Shown one piece after another: positions 34,518-43,980 of a DNA stretch of 58,122 bases. The DNA lies in assembly GCA_002319885.1 (NCBI GenBank), contig DCFT01000196.1:1-58122 (forward strand), in the 5' to 3' direction. Origin of the DNA: Bacteroidales bacterium UBA1797 (GTDB lineage Bacteria; Bacteroidota; Bacteroidia; Bacteroidales; VadinHA17). Each line of letters begins with the position of its first letter. Within the stretch, counting starts at the first letter, position 1. A program made the position numbers and the translations under genes. Below the pieces are notes generated by a model. It saw only the letters and a program-made list of their open reading frames with translations, did no database searches and had not been told where the DNA came from.

Positions 34518-35387
34518 TTATTCTATCGGGATGAAAATTTCTGTTAGAAGGCTATCAGGCTCAACTATACGATAATTGTTTAAATACTTCTCTACTAATG
34601 GGGAATTTCGAGGTTTTAAGCTTGAATTTGATATCCATTCTCTTAAAATATACTCGTTAATTTCTAAAAGCCTTTTATGCGGACCTTTATATCTGAACAT
34701 GGCGTATTTGCCACCTGTAAATGTTTTGGTTTCAACATACTCATTGTCTGAGATTTTCTTATTGCTTGCAACGCAACATTCAGCCCTGCACTCATCTGCA
34801 TTAGTTTCGTGAGGGTCATTAAAATAAACTGAAAAAACATCTGGTTTCCAGCTTAAAATATTATTTCGCCTGACAACCTCCCAAAAATTGTCCCAGACAT
34901 TATTAAATTCTGTTCCGGTATATTCCCCTGTGAATTTTGTATAGACAATGGGCTTGTCGGCAAGTAAAACGATTTTGGGTCTGATATCAGAAACAAGTTT
35001 ACCAAAGTTGTTGATTTTATAATCGACATGTGTATTTAATACTATTGAATTATTGGATTTGAACTTTTGGGGAGAAATCCCAAATTCCTTACTAAATGCT
35101 TTTGAAAAAGCAGAGCAATCACAATACCCTATTTGCAACGCTATTTCGGACAGCGGTAGGTCTGAGTACCTGATAATCTTTACAGCGGTTTCGAGCCTAA
35201 CCCTATTGATATAGCTACCCAGCGGTTCATTCAGATATGTTTTTAATATCCTGTGAAAATGAAAAAACGAAAAACCAAACTGTTCAGCTAAGAGCTTTAT
35301 ATTTAGGTCATCAGACAGATGATTATGGATATAATTCAATACTTCATGTACTTTTTTCCTGTAAAATGTCTCTGTTCTTTGTAACAT
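34518..35387 (-). CDS. AraC-family regulator with GyrI-like effector domain
   Basis: A 289-residue transcription regulator. The N-terminal 105 residues hold two helix-turn-helix units: LNIKLLAEQFGFSFFHFHRI and LPLSEIALQIGYCDCSAFSK followed by AFSKEFGISPQKFK, the AraC signature. From about 120 to the end lies a GyrI-like ligand domain (RPKIVLLADKPIVYTKFTGE, GGKYAMFRYKGPHKRLLEI, LLTEIFIPIE). This is the Rob/SoxS-like layout for sensing small or cationic molecules. It lies 64 bp downstream of xylA with no repeat between, so it might be read with xylA, but its ligand need not be xylose. Confidence 0.88.
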   Translation of the reverse strand: MLQRTETFYRKKVHEVLNYIHNHLSDDLNIKLLAEQFGFSFFHFHRILKTYLNEPLGSYINRVRLETAVKIIRYSDLPLSEIALQIGYCDCSAFSKAFSKEFGISPQKFKSNNSIVLNTHVDYKINNFGKLVSDIRPKIVLLADKPIVYTKFTGEYTGTEFNNVWDNFWEVVRRNNILSWKPDVFSVYFNDPHETNADECRAECCVASNKKISDNEYVETKTFTGGKYAMFRYKGPHKRLLEINEYILREWISNSSLKPRNSPLVEKYLNNYRIVEPDSLLTEIFIPIE

Positions 35388-35451
35388 GAATAGTAAAAAA
35401 TACTTCTTTGTGGATATAATTTAAGTTTAAAGGTATTTATTTATACTGTTT

Positions 35452-36789
35452 CTATCGATAAATGTAATTGTTAATCATTTGTTCCATCATTTCCTGTTTC
35501 CCACTTATTTGTTTTGGTTCTCCGTTTTCTTTTGCATAGTTGTATAAATCAATCAGGGTTAGGTTGCCTTTGTCGAATTCTAGGCCTTTTTCAAGTAAAA
35601 AGGAAGCATATCGGTCGTTTTTTCGTTTCAGATAATCCGATTCTTTCAAAATTTTATCTGCAATGATTAATGAGTGTGCAAAAGTATCCATACCGGAAAT
35701 ATGGGCGATAAAAAGATCATCCAAATCGGTGGAGTTGCGCCGGAGTTTAGCATCAAAATTTATACCACCTGAAGAAAATCCACCAGCTTGAATAACTTCG
35801 AGCATAGCTTCAGTAACTTCGTAAACATTGATAGGGAATTCATCGGTATCCCATCCGTTTTGGTAGTCTCCCCTGTTGGCATCAATTGATCCAAACATGT
35901 CATTGTCTCGTGCCATACGCAGTTCGTGTGCAAATGTGTGACCTGCTAAAGTAGCATGATTAGCTTCAATATTCATTTTAAAGTCTTTTTCTAAACCTTG
36001 AGATTTCAGGAACCCTATTACAGTTTGAGTGTCGTAATCATATTGATGCTTGGTAGGTTCCATCGGTTTAGGTTCAATCAGGAATGTCCCGGTAAAACCT
36101 TTCAACCGGGCATAATCGCGAGCCATTCCCAGGAATTGACCCATGTGTTCAATCTCCATTTTTGTGTCGGTATTATGCAAACTCATGTACCCTTCACGTC
36201 CTCCCCAGAAGACATAATTTTCTCCATCCAAAGCAATCGTTGCATCTATAGCATTTTTAACCTGACCGGCAGCATTGGCAACAACATTAAAATCGGGATT
36301 GGTCGCTGCCCCGTTCATGTAACGGCTATGACTGAAAACGTTGGCTGTTCCCCAAAGTAATTTAATGCCTGTAAAATGTTGGCGTTCTTTGGCAAAATCT
36401 ATTATTCCTGACAGGCGTTTTTCGATTTCGAAAACTGAACCGGTACCAACCAGATCAGTGTCGTGAAAGCAGTAGAACGGAGCCCCGATTTTACTTATAA
36501 ATTCGAAAGCTGCATCCATCTTATCTTTGGCAGCGTCCATAGGATCGATAGCATTATTCCAGGGCCGTAGCTGTGTAGGATGATTTATCGCAAAAATATC
36601 CTGCCCGTCACCGCAGAAGGTGTGCCAATATGCAATCGCATAACGAAGATATTCTTTCATGGTTTTACCCATAACTATTTGATCAGCATTGTACCATTTG
36701 AATGCCATAGGGCTTTTCGAATCAGGTCCCTCGTACCGGATCTGCCCAATACCTGGGAAATACTCTTTGTTTCCTTTAAAAATGGTCAT
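35452..36789 (-). CDS. xylA: Xylose isomerase
   Basis: A 445-residue class II xylose isomerase converting D-xylose to D-xylulose with two divalent metals. Recognised blocks are YWHTFCGDGQDIF with His56, FYCFHDTDLV with catalytic His109 and Asp112, WGGREGYMSLHNTD, LIEPKPMEPTKHQYDYD, NIEANHATLAGHTFAHELRM and the metal-binding GSIDANRGDYQNGWDTDEFP. Full length, with a cytosolic start MTIFKGNKEYFP. A xylulokinase gene, its usual partner, is absent. A glycosyltransferase-like gene lies 20 bp upstream, and an AraC regulator 64 bp downstream. Confidence 0.97.
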   Translation of the reverse strand: MTIFKGNKEYFPGIGQIRYEGPDSKSPMAFKWYNADQIVMGKTMKEYLRYAIAYWHTFCGDGQDIFAINHPTQLRPWNNAIDPMDAAKDKMDAAFEFISKIGAPFYCFHDTDLVGTGSVFEIEKRLSGIIDFAKERQHFTGIKLLWGTANVFSHSRYMNGAATNPDFNVVANAAGQVKNAIDATIALDGENYVFWGGREGYMSLHNTDTKMEIEHMGQFLGMARDYARLKGFTGTFLIEPKPMEPTKHQYDYDTQTVIGFLKSQGLEKDFKMNIEANHATLAGHTFAHELRMARDNDMFGSIDANRGDYQNGWDTDEFPINVYEVTEAMLEVIQAGGFSSGGINFDAKLRRNSTDLDDLFIAHISGMDTFAHSLIIADKILKESDYLKRKNDRYASFLLEKGLEFDKGNLTLIDLYNYAKENGEPKQISGKQEMMEQMINNYIYR

Positions 36790-36809
36790 GTTTTTTGAAT
36801 TATATATTG

Positions 36810-38303
36810 TTAATGTTTTTGCGTGCCTTTGTATTTAAGAAGATAGACCTGTATAATGTTTCCATTTTCAACTTTGTTGTCGCTTACAGTATCAGTTTTT
36901 AGCAGTTCTGATTCTGAAAAAACAAGGTCAAGATTTTCTTTATTCAATTCCAGATTGTTGAATCTAACTGCACAAAACTCTTCTCCTGGTTCTAAAAATT
37001 CACATGGTTGTTTGTATTGATGTACCTCTGCAAATGCGTCAACGTTCGACATTTCTGCCTTAAGCCAATAATGGCCCAATCCTGAATTTCCGTTGTATTC
37101 TAACATTGGCCCGGCAGTTATTTCGGTAAGGTGCAATACTTTCCTGATTTCAGGATAAGTAGTGGATATATATTCAACAGTTTGTTTATAAGGCCCGTAA
37201 GAAAAATAGAAAACGGAAATGGAAATTCGTATTCCCAAAAATAAGACTACCAATACCAGAAGTATTTTTAGCCATTTTATCTTCATCCGGATAAAAAAGA
37301 TAGCAAGCGGGACAGCAAGCATAGTAACTATAGCCATCACATACCTTGAAAATAAAATTGGTTGCGAGAACAAAGAAATAATCGCAACTACAAATAACGT
37401 CCCTAAAAAAATCGACATTGACAGCCACAAAGATAATCGATGCTCTGTGGATGATTTTGTGAAGCTTTTAAATAATGTATAAACGATAAGAACATAAATC
37501 AAAACACTCAAAAAATTGGAATACCCTGTTGTCCAGAATTGTTCGGTGAACGGAATTACAAAACATGGAAGAACGGTGTTAAGGCTTACATTTGGTACCC
37601 AAAAAGCATGTTGAACTTTTTTTACCTGAACAATAAACATAAAGAGCCATGGGAGAAACAGTGTGGTTGCTAACATCAACGAAAATAAATGAGGAAGCCA
37701 CTTTTTGTTTTTAGTCCAAAGCAGGTAGAGAAGAACAAATATATTTGCCACAAATGCAGCAGCCATGCTATAATAGTGGATATACATGGCAAGCACAGTG
37801 AAAACAAAAAGTAAGGCCAGATCGCGGTTCTTCCCGGTTCTCATGAATAAGTAAGAATATATAAAAACGCCTGTTACTGAAAATGCAGCCCAGGTGTACA
37901 TTCTGGCCTGATGAGAGTAAGCAGCAAGCATTGGAACTGAGATCAGCATCAGACAAAAATATAGCGCACCTTGTTTGCCAAAAACACGTTGACCGGCAAA
38001 ATACCCTAATAGTATTGTTGATAATACCCCAAGAACTGAAAATAGCCGTAAGGATATATCATTTAAACCGAAGAAGCCTGTAAATAATCTTAATCCCAGA
38101 TAATATAATGGGGGGTGTAAATCGTTTTTGAACTTAGTGAAAAAGTCCGATAAGGAACCACCCAACATTGATTTAGTATATACCTCGTCACTCCACAAAT
38201 CACTGAACCCAATATTGAACAAGTAGAAAGCAGTAGCAATAACAAATATCAGTAAGAATATTATCAGTTTATTTTTGGTAAGCTTCTTCAAATAATTCTT
38301 CAT
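36810..38303 (-). CDS. GT39/ArnT-like membrane glycosyltransferase
   Basis: A 497-residue polytopic protein with about a dozen membrane spans. The first periplasmic loop has NIGFSDLWSDEVYTKSML and HPPLYYLGLRLF, the Asp-Glu and HPPLYY signature of lipid-linked-sugar transferases of the PMT_2/GT39-GT83 type (ArnT relatives). The loop after the next spans contains SHQARMYTW, another family hallmark. The C-terminal 110 residues are a soluble periplasmic domain. It would move a sugar from a polyprenyl carrier to an envelope acceptor. It sits 20 bp from xylA, an unusual pairing. Confidence 0.82.
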   Translation of the reverse strand: MKNYLKKLTKNKLIIFLLIFVIATAFYLFNIGFSDLWSDEVYTKSMLGGSLSDFFTKFKNDLHPPLYYLGLRLFTGFFGLNDISLRLFSVLGVLSTILLGYFAGQRVFGKQGALYFCLMLISVPMLAAYSHQARMYTWAAFSVTGVFIYSYLFMRTGKNRDLALLFVFTVLAMYIHYYSMAAAFVANIFVLLYLLWTKNKKWLPHLFSLMLATTLFLPWLFMFIVQVKKVQHAFWVPNVSLNTVLPCFVIPFTEQFWTTGYSNFLSVLIYVLIVYTLFKSFTKSSTEHRLSLWLSMSIFLGTLFVVAIISLFSQPILFSRYVMAIVTMLAVPLAIFFIRMKIKWLKILLVLVVLFLGIRISISVFYFSYGPYKQTVEYISTTYPEIRKVLHLTEITAGPMLEYNGNSGLGHYWLKAEMSNVDAFAEVHQYKQPCEFLEPGEEFCAVRFNNLELNKENLDLVFSESELLKTDTVSDNKVENGNIIQVYLLKYKGTQKH

Positions 38304-38352
38304 CCTATCAGTTTAAAATGTAATAATTTGATACTCTTGTAAATTGATGTCA

Positions 38353-38360
38353 CAAAGATA
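38353..38360 (-). promoter_or_regulatory. Possible -7 box (TATCTTTG)
   Basis: Minus-strand TATCTTTG, a TAnnTTTG match, lies 50 bp upstream of the glycosyltransferase start and could drive the glycosyltransferase-xylA pair. A TTTG is present 26 bp further upstream, rather too far for a standard -33 box. Confidence 0.4.
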
Positions 38361-38488
38361 CATATCTGATTATGTTGGCAGTTTTCCAAAGTTGCTAATT
38401 CCGTTTAGTGGTGTTGTGAAAACAAAAATTATTCTTCCTCCTCCAGAGTTTTTTATCATCTGTACCTATGAGTTTACTGGGCAAGCTT

Positions 38489-38511
38489 AGCAGCTAACCG
38501 CCCGTGTTAGG
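38489..38511 (-). repeat. Orphan attC-like right end
   Basis: TAGCAGCTAACCGCCCGTGT followed by TAGG (38488-38511). The flank GTTAGGTTTTCATTGCAA resembles that at 27320. There is no left end in 38304-38488, so the half site separates the CPBP gene from the glycosyltransferase-xylA group. Confidence 0.55.
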
Positions 38512-38558
38512 TTTTCATTGCAATTTTTACAGGATCATAATCTCACGGGAACGGGTCC

Positions 38559-39274
38559 TCATGAATTTATCGCTCCTAGTGTTATAAGCAAAAATCCACT
38601 GCCATTTATTAATCCGTGTATCAAAATGCCGGTCCAGGTGTTCTTTGTTTTTTGAACAATAAATGGATTAATAATTAAGATGGGCAACAACAAAACAACC
38701 AGCTTCCAACCAAATGCGATATGGAATAGTAGCCATCCCAGGCTATTTAGAGTCCAGTTCGCTGTATCAGAATTCAATTTTTGCCTGGGAAGAATAAATC
38801 CTCTCCATAAGAGCTCCTCTCCAAAAATATTGAAGAAGAAGAACGGGATCCAAACAAGAAAAATCCAATATTGAGATTTATTAAGAACATGGAATTCAAG
38901 AAAAGGTGGTGAGAAACTTGAACTTATCTTGTCTGGATACAATTCTGAAAACCTGGTTAGTCCTTTCATAATCAGCATTGAGAATACTGAGATTGTCAAG
39001 ATTCCAATTAAGGTCCAGATTAAGTCTCTCTTTGAAAGCGGTCTCAGATTTAGCTTATCTCTAAAAATCTTAAATGTTAAATTGGGTTCTTCTCTTTTCA
39101 ATAGAATCATAGCTGTGGAGAAGAGTATGATAAAAACTATTCCCCCGTTTATAAACCATGCTATCATGGGCATCATCCCTAGTTTTGAAATTGTGAAATC
39201 TATTCCAATATTGGTAGCAAGGAAGAGCAAAATGCTTGATGATATAAAAAAAGTAATGTCTTAAAAATGCTCAT
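38559..39274 (-). CDS. CPBP-family intramembrane metalloprotease, N-terminal frameshift
   Basis: A CAAX-protease/bacteriocin-processing (CPBP, Abi) membrane protein. The catalytic motifs are FGEELLWRGF (Glu-Glu-x3-Arg), FHIAFGW and HGLINGSG, within several spans. The open frame covers 38559-39230 only if started at a TTG. The true N-terminus appears to be the ATG at 39272-39274, reading MSIFKTLLF before leaving frame in a run of seven T (39246-39252). One more T would give FFISSSILLFLATN and join both parts smoothly. Either the gene is broken or phase-variable, or the run was miscounted. Confidence 0.8.
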
Positions 39275-39297
39275 AGTTTATTGATTATCATGCTATA

Positions 39298-39305
39298 CAA
39301 ATATA
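39298..39305 (-). promoter_or_regulatory. Possible -7 box (TATATTTG)
   Basis: Minus-strand TATATTTG, matching TAnnTTTG, lies 24 bp upstream of the ATG proposed for the frameshifted CPBP gene, supporting that start. Confidence 0.4.
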
Positions 39306-39588
39306 TCTTTTTATCAGTTAGATTTCGGTTGCCTTTTTTAAAGTCCCGATAAACGGTAGAGAACGAGGCTTGCGCAGTTATGGCATACTTGCTGATAATG
39401 CTCATGATCCGGTTTCGTATCTTCTTCAAAAACTAAACCGTGTATTATAATATGCAAGTGAGGGAGTGGCAAACGGCTTATATCAGGATAAAATTGGAAG
39501 AAGATTGAGTCCTGATAAGTGGACAAAATCTAAGTGTCGTGATAAATTGTTTTACAGCCAGTTAATGGGTTTATGATGGCGATGAAAC

Positions 39589-39760
39589 CTAATGGCCCGG
39601 CGCTTTGGTTTGTGCCAGCCGAAGCCACCTCATTCCAGATATGATGAACCTTGGGTTTGAGATAGGTGGAGCAGGCTGAAGCCAACCGGGGAGCTGCCAA
39701 ATTTTTGATTGCGAAGCAACCTGAAATTTCATCCGGTCCGAACTCATTGAACAATGCCAT
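39589..39760 (-). repeat. attC-like left end and interior, cut by a gene remnant
   Basis: The left end CTAATGGCCCGGCGCTTTGG starts at 39589, followed by 'gccagccgaagccacctcattccagatatgatgaac' and the 'gcgaagcaacctgaaatttcatccggtcc' module. It stops at 'cattgaacaat', where the inner hairpin should continue, and is joined there to coding sequence of an SDR fragment. Confidence 0.6.
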
Positions 39761-39845
39761 TATTGCCAAGTAATTCACACAGTTTTTTAACCAAAGAAAA
39801 TCCTAATCCGGTATTTGATCCCGTTACTATTGCTATTTGTTTCAT
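39760..39845 (-). pseudogene. N-terminal remnant of an SDR gene
   Basis: From the ATG at 39843-39845 the minus strand reads MKQIAIVTGSNTGLGFSLV followed by KKLCELLGNNG, an unmistakable SDR start with the TGxxxGxG cofactor motif. Coding sequence then passes directly into repeat interior (GTTCAATG). About 200 residues are missing. It resembles carbonyl-reductase-like SDRs and differs from the intact SDR at 30633. Confidence 0.7.
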
Positions 39846-39884
39846 ATTTGTATCCTGTATCATTAAGTTATAACTTGTCATGAA

Positions 39885-40104
39885 TGGAGGCACCTATTAT
39901 ACTGTCCGAGTTATATGCAGGATGAGTTTTAAAAGTGTCAGGGAGTATGTGAAGTCTGTCATTCAAACGCATCTTTGGTGTCATCAGGGGGAAGGCCTGA
40001 GAGGTTTTTTTGCAGCTTTAGGATTGTGTGGAGAATGGTGTGAGTTGCAAATGTGCCTGACAGCATAGGTCTGTTCAGATTTTCAAAGCTTGAAGAAATG
40101 TTTT
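39885..40104 (-). repeat. attC-like right end and following gene-free stretch
   Basis: CACCTATTATACTGTCCGAG followed by TTATATG (39890-39916) is a diverged right end. The next 190 bp up to the DUF4249 stop contain no gene and no recognisable module; a gene may have been lost here. Confidence 0.4.
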
Positions 40105-41088
40105 TTACAAAGGACGAGGAATTTTTAATCTTTTCTCACTTATTGCTGAAGCCCGAAAATATCCAAGGGCTCCATTACTCATGTTGGTTGGAGGTGATCC
40201 AGGAGAAGGTTGATATGCTCCTCCATCGTTTTTAAATTGTTGTAAGAGTATTTTGTAATATTCATAAGCATTCTGAGTAAGGGAGGATAAGGCGATATAA
40301 AAAGAGTCTCCCTCCCAAAAGATAGGATATTCAATACTTCGGGGAGTTTCGCCCTGACTAATATTCAATCCATTGACATAAGGCTGAAGAAATTCGTCAG
40401 AAAGTATTGAGAATTGCCAAAGCAAAGCGGCTGAATATGATCGGATGCTAATTTCATCATTAAGCTGGATCAGGTAGTAGTTCTTAATGCCCTGAGGTTC
40501 AGAAAAATAAAGTAATGGAGTGATAATAGGAGCCTTGCCAGGTTCAGGATCCTTTTTTACAAAACCTACTGAATCTATATCAGGTACCGATGGCATGAAG
40601 GCATTGGCTTGATACTCTTTGCCATCAGATAGGACCTTCAGTGAATATGTCCGTCCGGGAATGCCAAGCAGATGCCTTGTTTTATAAAATCCCCTATTAT
40701 AATTGAACTCAAGGGGATCATTCAAGAAAAGTGTATCGACTATATTTCCGAAACTGTCATAAATCAGTTTATAGTATCCAAACCTATCTAAAGTATATTC
40801 ATCCGGATTAATATCAACAGGAATCAAAGTGTCTGTTTGGTTTATATTGTCTGTTATAATAACCTGAGCTCCTTTGACAGCCACAGCGGCATCGATATTA
40901 CCATAGTCAGGTTCTTTAAAACTTCCGGTTTGACTTTCTGTAAGACGAATATAGTACGGTCCTTGTTTGTTTGTTATTAAACCTTCAACTACTAGTCTCG
41001 GTTCAATTTCATCATGTTTCAGGTCATAATCCTCAATACAACCATAAAACAAAAAAAACAATAAAGACAGGGCAAATGTTTTTCTCAT
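40105..41088 (-). CDS. DUF4249 lipoprotein, partner of a TonB receptor
   Basis: A 327-residue lipoprotein: signal MRKTFALSLLFFLFYGC, then IEDYDLKHDEIEPRLVVEGL. The start 'P.LVVEG.IT.......I.L' and the later GYFRASAISEKRL are diagnostic of DUF4249, with an Ig-like N-terminal domain. DUF4249 proteins are almost always encoded just downstream of a TonB-dependent receptor and are thought to form a SusD-like lid or substrate-capture partner at the cell surface. The receptor gene ends one base before this start, so the two form an operon. Confidence 0.87.
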   Translation of the reverse strand: MRKTFALSLLFFLFYGCIEDYDLKHDEIEPRLVVEGLITNKQGPYYIRLTESQTGSFKEPDYGNIDAAVAVKGAQVIITDNINQTDTLIPVDINPDEYTLDRFGYYKLIYDSFGNIVDTLFLNDPLEFNYNRGFYKTRHLLGIPGRTYSLKVLSDGKEYQANAFMPSVPDIDSVGFVKKDPEPGKAPIITPLLYFSEPQGIKNYYLIQLNDEISIRSYSAALLWQFSILSDEFLQPYVNGLNISQGETPRSIEYPIFWEGDSFYIALSSLTQNAYEYYKILLQQFKNDGGAYQPSPGSPPTNMSNGALGYFRASAISEKRLKIPRPL

Positions 41089-41089
41089 T

Positions 41090-43453
41090 TTAGAATCTGA
41101 AATTATATGTTAAATAAGGAGTAATCCCGTATAAATACATTTTATACGCTCTTGAAGTATCTAAGTCATAATCATCCTGCCTGATAAATAATGAGAAAAT
41201 GTTCTTACGACCATAGAGATTATAAATGCCAAAATTCCATTCTGGCTTCCTGCTTTTTAATTGCTTCTTAGGGTTTTTATAAGTAAATGAAATGTCAAGC
41301 CTGTGATAAGGTGGAAGCTTATAACCATTACGAGTAGTATAATAATTGAATGATGCTCCATAGTAGAGGAATGATCCCTCCGGTATAGTAATATATCCTC
41401 CTGATGTGAATTTAAATGTCGATCCTATATCCCATGCTTTTGATAATTTATAAATTAATACTACCGAGAGATTATGTCGTTTATCATAAGATGCCGGATA
41501 AGAAATATTATTGTTGATCCCATTTATTTGCTTTGTGGTCTTAGAGAGGGTATAACTGATCCAACCAGTAATTTTACCGTATTTCTTTTCTATATAGAAT
41601 TCAGCGCCATATGACTGACCCTTGCCCTTTAATACCTGTATCTCGACATGAGGATTTAAGAATAGGTCAGCATTATCTCTATAGTCTATTAAATTTCCTA
41701 TTCTCCTGAAATATAACTCAGTTGAAACCTCATATTCATTATCCGAGAAAGATTTATAATATCCAATAGAATACTGATTTGAATATTGCGGCTTGATATA
41801 TTTGTTTACAGGAAGCCAAACATCGGTCGGAAGTCCAACCGATGAATTACTTAATAAGTGTTGATATTGCTTAACATAGGTATATGATAATTTGACAGAG
41901 TTATTATTGTCAATCAAATATCTTAAATCGAGTCTGGGTTCTAATCCGTTATAATATTTGATTAATTCATTGTTTCCATAGTGCGTCGAGTCAATAATTG
42001 CCAATTCGGGGGAATAAGAATAAACTGTGCTTGCTCCAAGCAGAAAAAACATTGAATACCTCAAACCATAACTTAAACTAATTTTGTCACTGATTTTCTG
42101 TTCGTTTGAAACGTAAAAAGCGCTTTCAAGGGATTTTTGTCTGTCAAGTTCGAAAGGTTTAGTCAATGAGGTAGAATCGCGAGGCTCTATTTTACCAGGA
42201 AAGTATGTATGATTCTCAAGTGAAATGCCAAATTTGAGATGATTTGAAGGGTTAATAAAAAAATCAAAATCAGATTTAAGATCAACCTCCTGCAAGTTGG
42301 ATGACCATTTAAAGTGTCTTGCATCTTCTTTGAGAATATAGGAATAATCATATCTGCTGTACACAATCATAGTGTTTGAAAAAACTCTGGAGTTGAATAT
42401 ATGATTCCATCTTGCAGTTGCAGTCTGATTACCCCAATCCATACTACTATTTTTATCTATTGAATAGTAGAAAAAATGATCTCTCCCTGCATAGGCTGAA
42501 AGGTAGAAGTGATTATTTTTTATTTTGTAGTTAACTTTTGCATTTATGTCATAAAAGTTAATTTCGTTATGATTATCAAAATCGCGCAAACTGTGAATCC
42601 CTATTGACTGCCCCAATGATCCCAGGGAATTAGCGGTTAAACCGGTATAACTATATCTTCCACTGATAATAAAGGAAGCCTGATCTTTTTTAATGGGGCC
42701 TTCAAGTGATAATCTACTGGCTATTAATCCAATGCCACCATTGCCGGTTAATTTTTGATTATTCCCTTCCTTCATCCTGATATCAATGATAGAGGATAAT
42801 CTTCCTCCATATTGTGCAGGAAAAGCTGTTTTATAGATTTTTACGCTGCTGATAGCATCTGGATTAAAAGTTGAGAAGAATCCTAATGCATGTGATGGAT
42901 TATAGATGGGTGCATCATCAAGCAAGAATAGGTTTTGGTCGAATGACCCTCCTCTTACAGATAAATTTGTAGTACCTTCATTTGCGGTTTGAATTCCTGG
43001 AAGTAATTGCAGGTTTTTGATCAGATCAATTTCTCCAACGGCTGCAGGAGCCAATTTAATTGTCTGTAGATTTAAGGAGTGACTTCCCATCTGGTTTACA
43101 AAAACATTACTATTATCTTTCGCTTCAACCATTACTTCATTAAGAGCAGTAATCTCAGATTTTAATCCAATATCTATTGTAGTATCTCTTAAAAGATCCA
43201 CATTGCAAGAAAAAGTTTTATAACCTATGAAAGAAAAGGAAATATTGTAAGTTCCTTCAGGAAGGGTAAGTGAATAAAATCCGTAGTTATTCGAAGATGT
43301 TCCTATGTTTTTACTTTCAACTAAAATTGTGGCACCAATAAGGTGTTCACCATTTCCCAGATCATGGATGTTTCCAAAAATTGTGTGCCTTTGTGCCAAC
43401 AATAATAAATTTATCAACAGGAAACAGCAGGTTAAGGCTATAGTTTTTTTCAT
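41090..43453 (-). CDS. TonB-dependent outer-membrane receptor
   Basis: A 787-residue outer-membrane transporter. Signal peptide 1-20; carboxypeptidase-regulatory-like domain (about 22-105: HTIFGNIHDLGNGEHLIGAT, YGFYSLTLPEGTYNISFSFI, GYKTFSC); plug (about 120-225: LLPGIQTANEGTTNLSVRGG and NLFLLDDAPIYNPSH); then a 22-strand barrel ending TPYLTYNFRF with the C-terminal Phe. It imports an unknown ligand with energy from TonB/ExbBD, encoded elsewhere. It precedes DUF4249 in an operon. No iron or sugar genes nearby reveal the ligand. Confidence 0.92.
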   Translation of the reverse strand: MKKTIALTCCFLLINLLLLAQRHTIFGNIHDLGNGEHLIGATILVESKNIGTSSNNYGFYSLTLPEGTYNISFSFIGYKTFSCNVDLLRDTTIDIGLKSEITALNEVMVEAKDNSNVFVNQMGSHSLNLQTIKLAPAAVGEIDLIKNLQLLPGIQTANEGTTNLSVRGGSFDQNLFLLDDAPIYNPSHALGFFSTFNPDAISSVKIYKTAFPAQYGGRLSSIIDIRMKEGNNQKLTGNGGIGLIASRLSLEGPIKKDQASFIISGRYSYTGLTANSLGSLGQSIGIHSLRDFDNHNEINFYDINAKVNYKIKNNHFYLSAYAGRDHFFYYSIDKNSSMDWGNQTATARWNHIFNSRVFSNTMIVYSRYDYSYILKEDARHFKWSSNLQEVDLKSDFDFFINPSNHLKFGISLENHTYFPGKIEPRDSTSLTKPFELDRQKSLESAFYVSNEQKISDKISLSYGLRYSMFFLLGASTVYSYSPELAIIDSTHYGNNELIKYYNGLEPRLDLRYLIDNNNSVKLSYTYVKQYQHLLSNSSVGLPTDVWLPVNKYIKPQYSNQYSIGYYKSFSDNEYEVSTELYFRRIGNLIDYRDNADLFLNPHVEIQVLKGKGQSYGAEFYIEKKYGKITGWISYTLSKTTKQINGINNNISYPASYDKRHNLSVVLIYKLSKAWDIGSTFKFTSGGYITIPEGSFLYYGASFNYYTTRNGYKLPPYHRLDISFTYKNPKKQLKSRKPEWNFGIYNLYGRKNIFSLFIRQDDYDLDTSRAYKMYLYGITPYLTYNFRF

Positions 43454-43729
43454 CTAAGGTAAGGCAGGGCAGTATCTAACAGTTAAAACGGATTAATACG
43501 GTCACGTAGTATAAGTACTTCATTATAAATACAAGAACATTCTTAGATTGAAGTCTTCAGTAGACAAAAAGCATGAGTTAAGCAGCCGTGGTTTCTGTTG
43601 TAGTGGTGGCTTCCAAATTCTTGCTTGTGTGTTGGGAGTCCTGAAACATGTAATAATTCTATGGCTTTGACAGTTGTATAAAGGGTATCTATAGCGCCAA
43701 TCTAGTTGTCAGGTATTCAACACCTTACA
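43454..43729. other. Gene-free spacer upstream of the receptor gene
   Basis: About 280 bp, presumably holding the receptor promoter; no TAnnTTTG box is evident. 'acaaaaagcatgagttaa' (43563-43580) recalls the hairpin of second-class repeats. No gene seen. Confidence 0.35.
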
Positions 43730-43928
43730 TCAAATGGTCCGGCGATTTAATGAGCTGGCGGAGTCGGCCGGTTTTGTTCACCGTAGCCGCCTCATTACAG
43801 ATGTTGAAATTTACAGTTGTTACAGGTGGTGAAGGCTGAAGCCAACCGAGTCCCACTTCAACATGATGAGCTCATTGAACAATTGACTGCCAATGTTCAA
43901 TAATTAATTAAACAATCCGTATTATAGT
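43730..43928 (-). repeat. attC-like site, long (199 bp)
   Basis: The left end TCAAATGGTCCGGCGATTTA starts at 43730 and the right end AATTAATTAAACAATCCGTA is followed by TTATAG. The interior has 'gctggcggagtcggccggttttgttc', 'ggtggtgaaggctgaagccaaccgag' and 'ctcattgaacaattgactgccaatgttcaat'. Confidence 0.63.
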
Positions 43929-43980
43929 GCGTTATATTTGTTTTCTATTGTAACTGCGGTAGCTAAATTTGATTGGACTT

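Noticed and set aside
39530..39778. 82-codon minus-strand reading frame before the SDR remnant
   Set aside because: It consists of the interior and left end of the attC-like site, plus neighbouring spacer; similar frames appear by chance in other copies.
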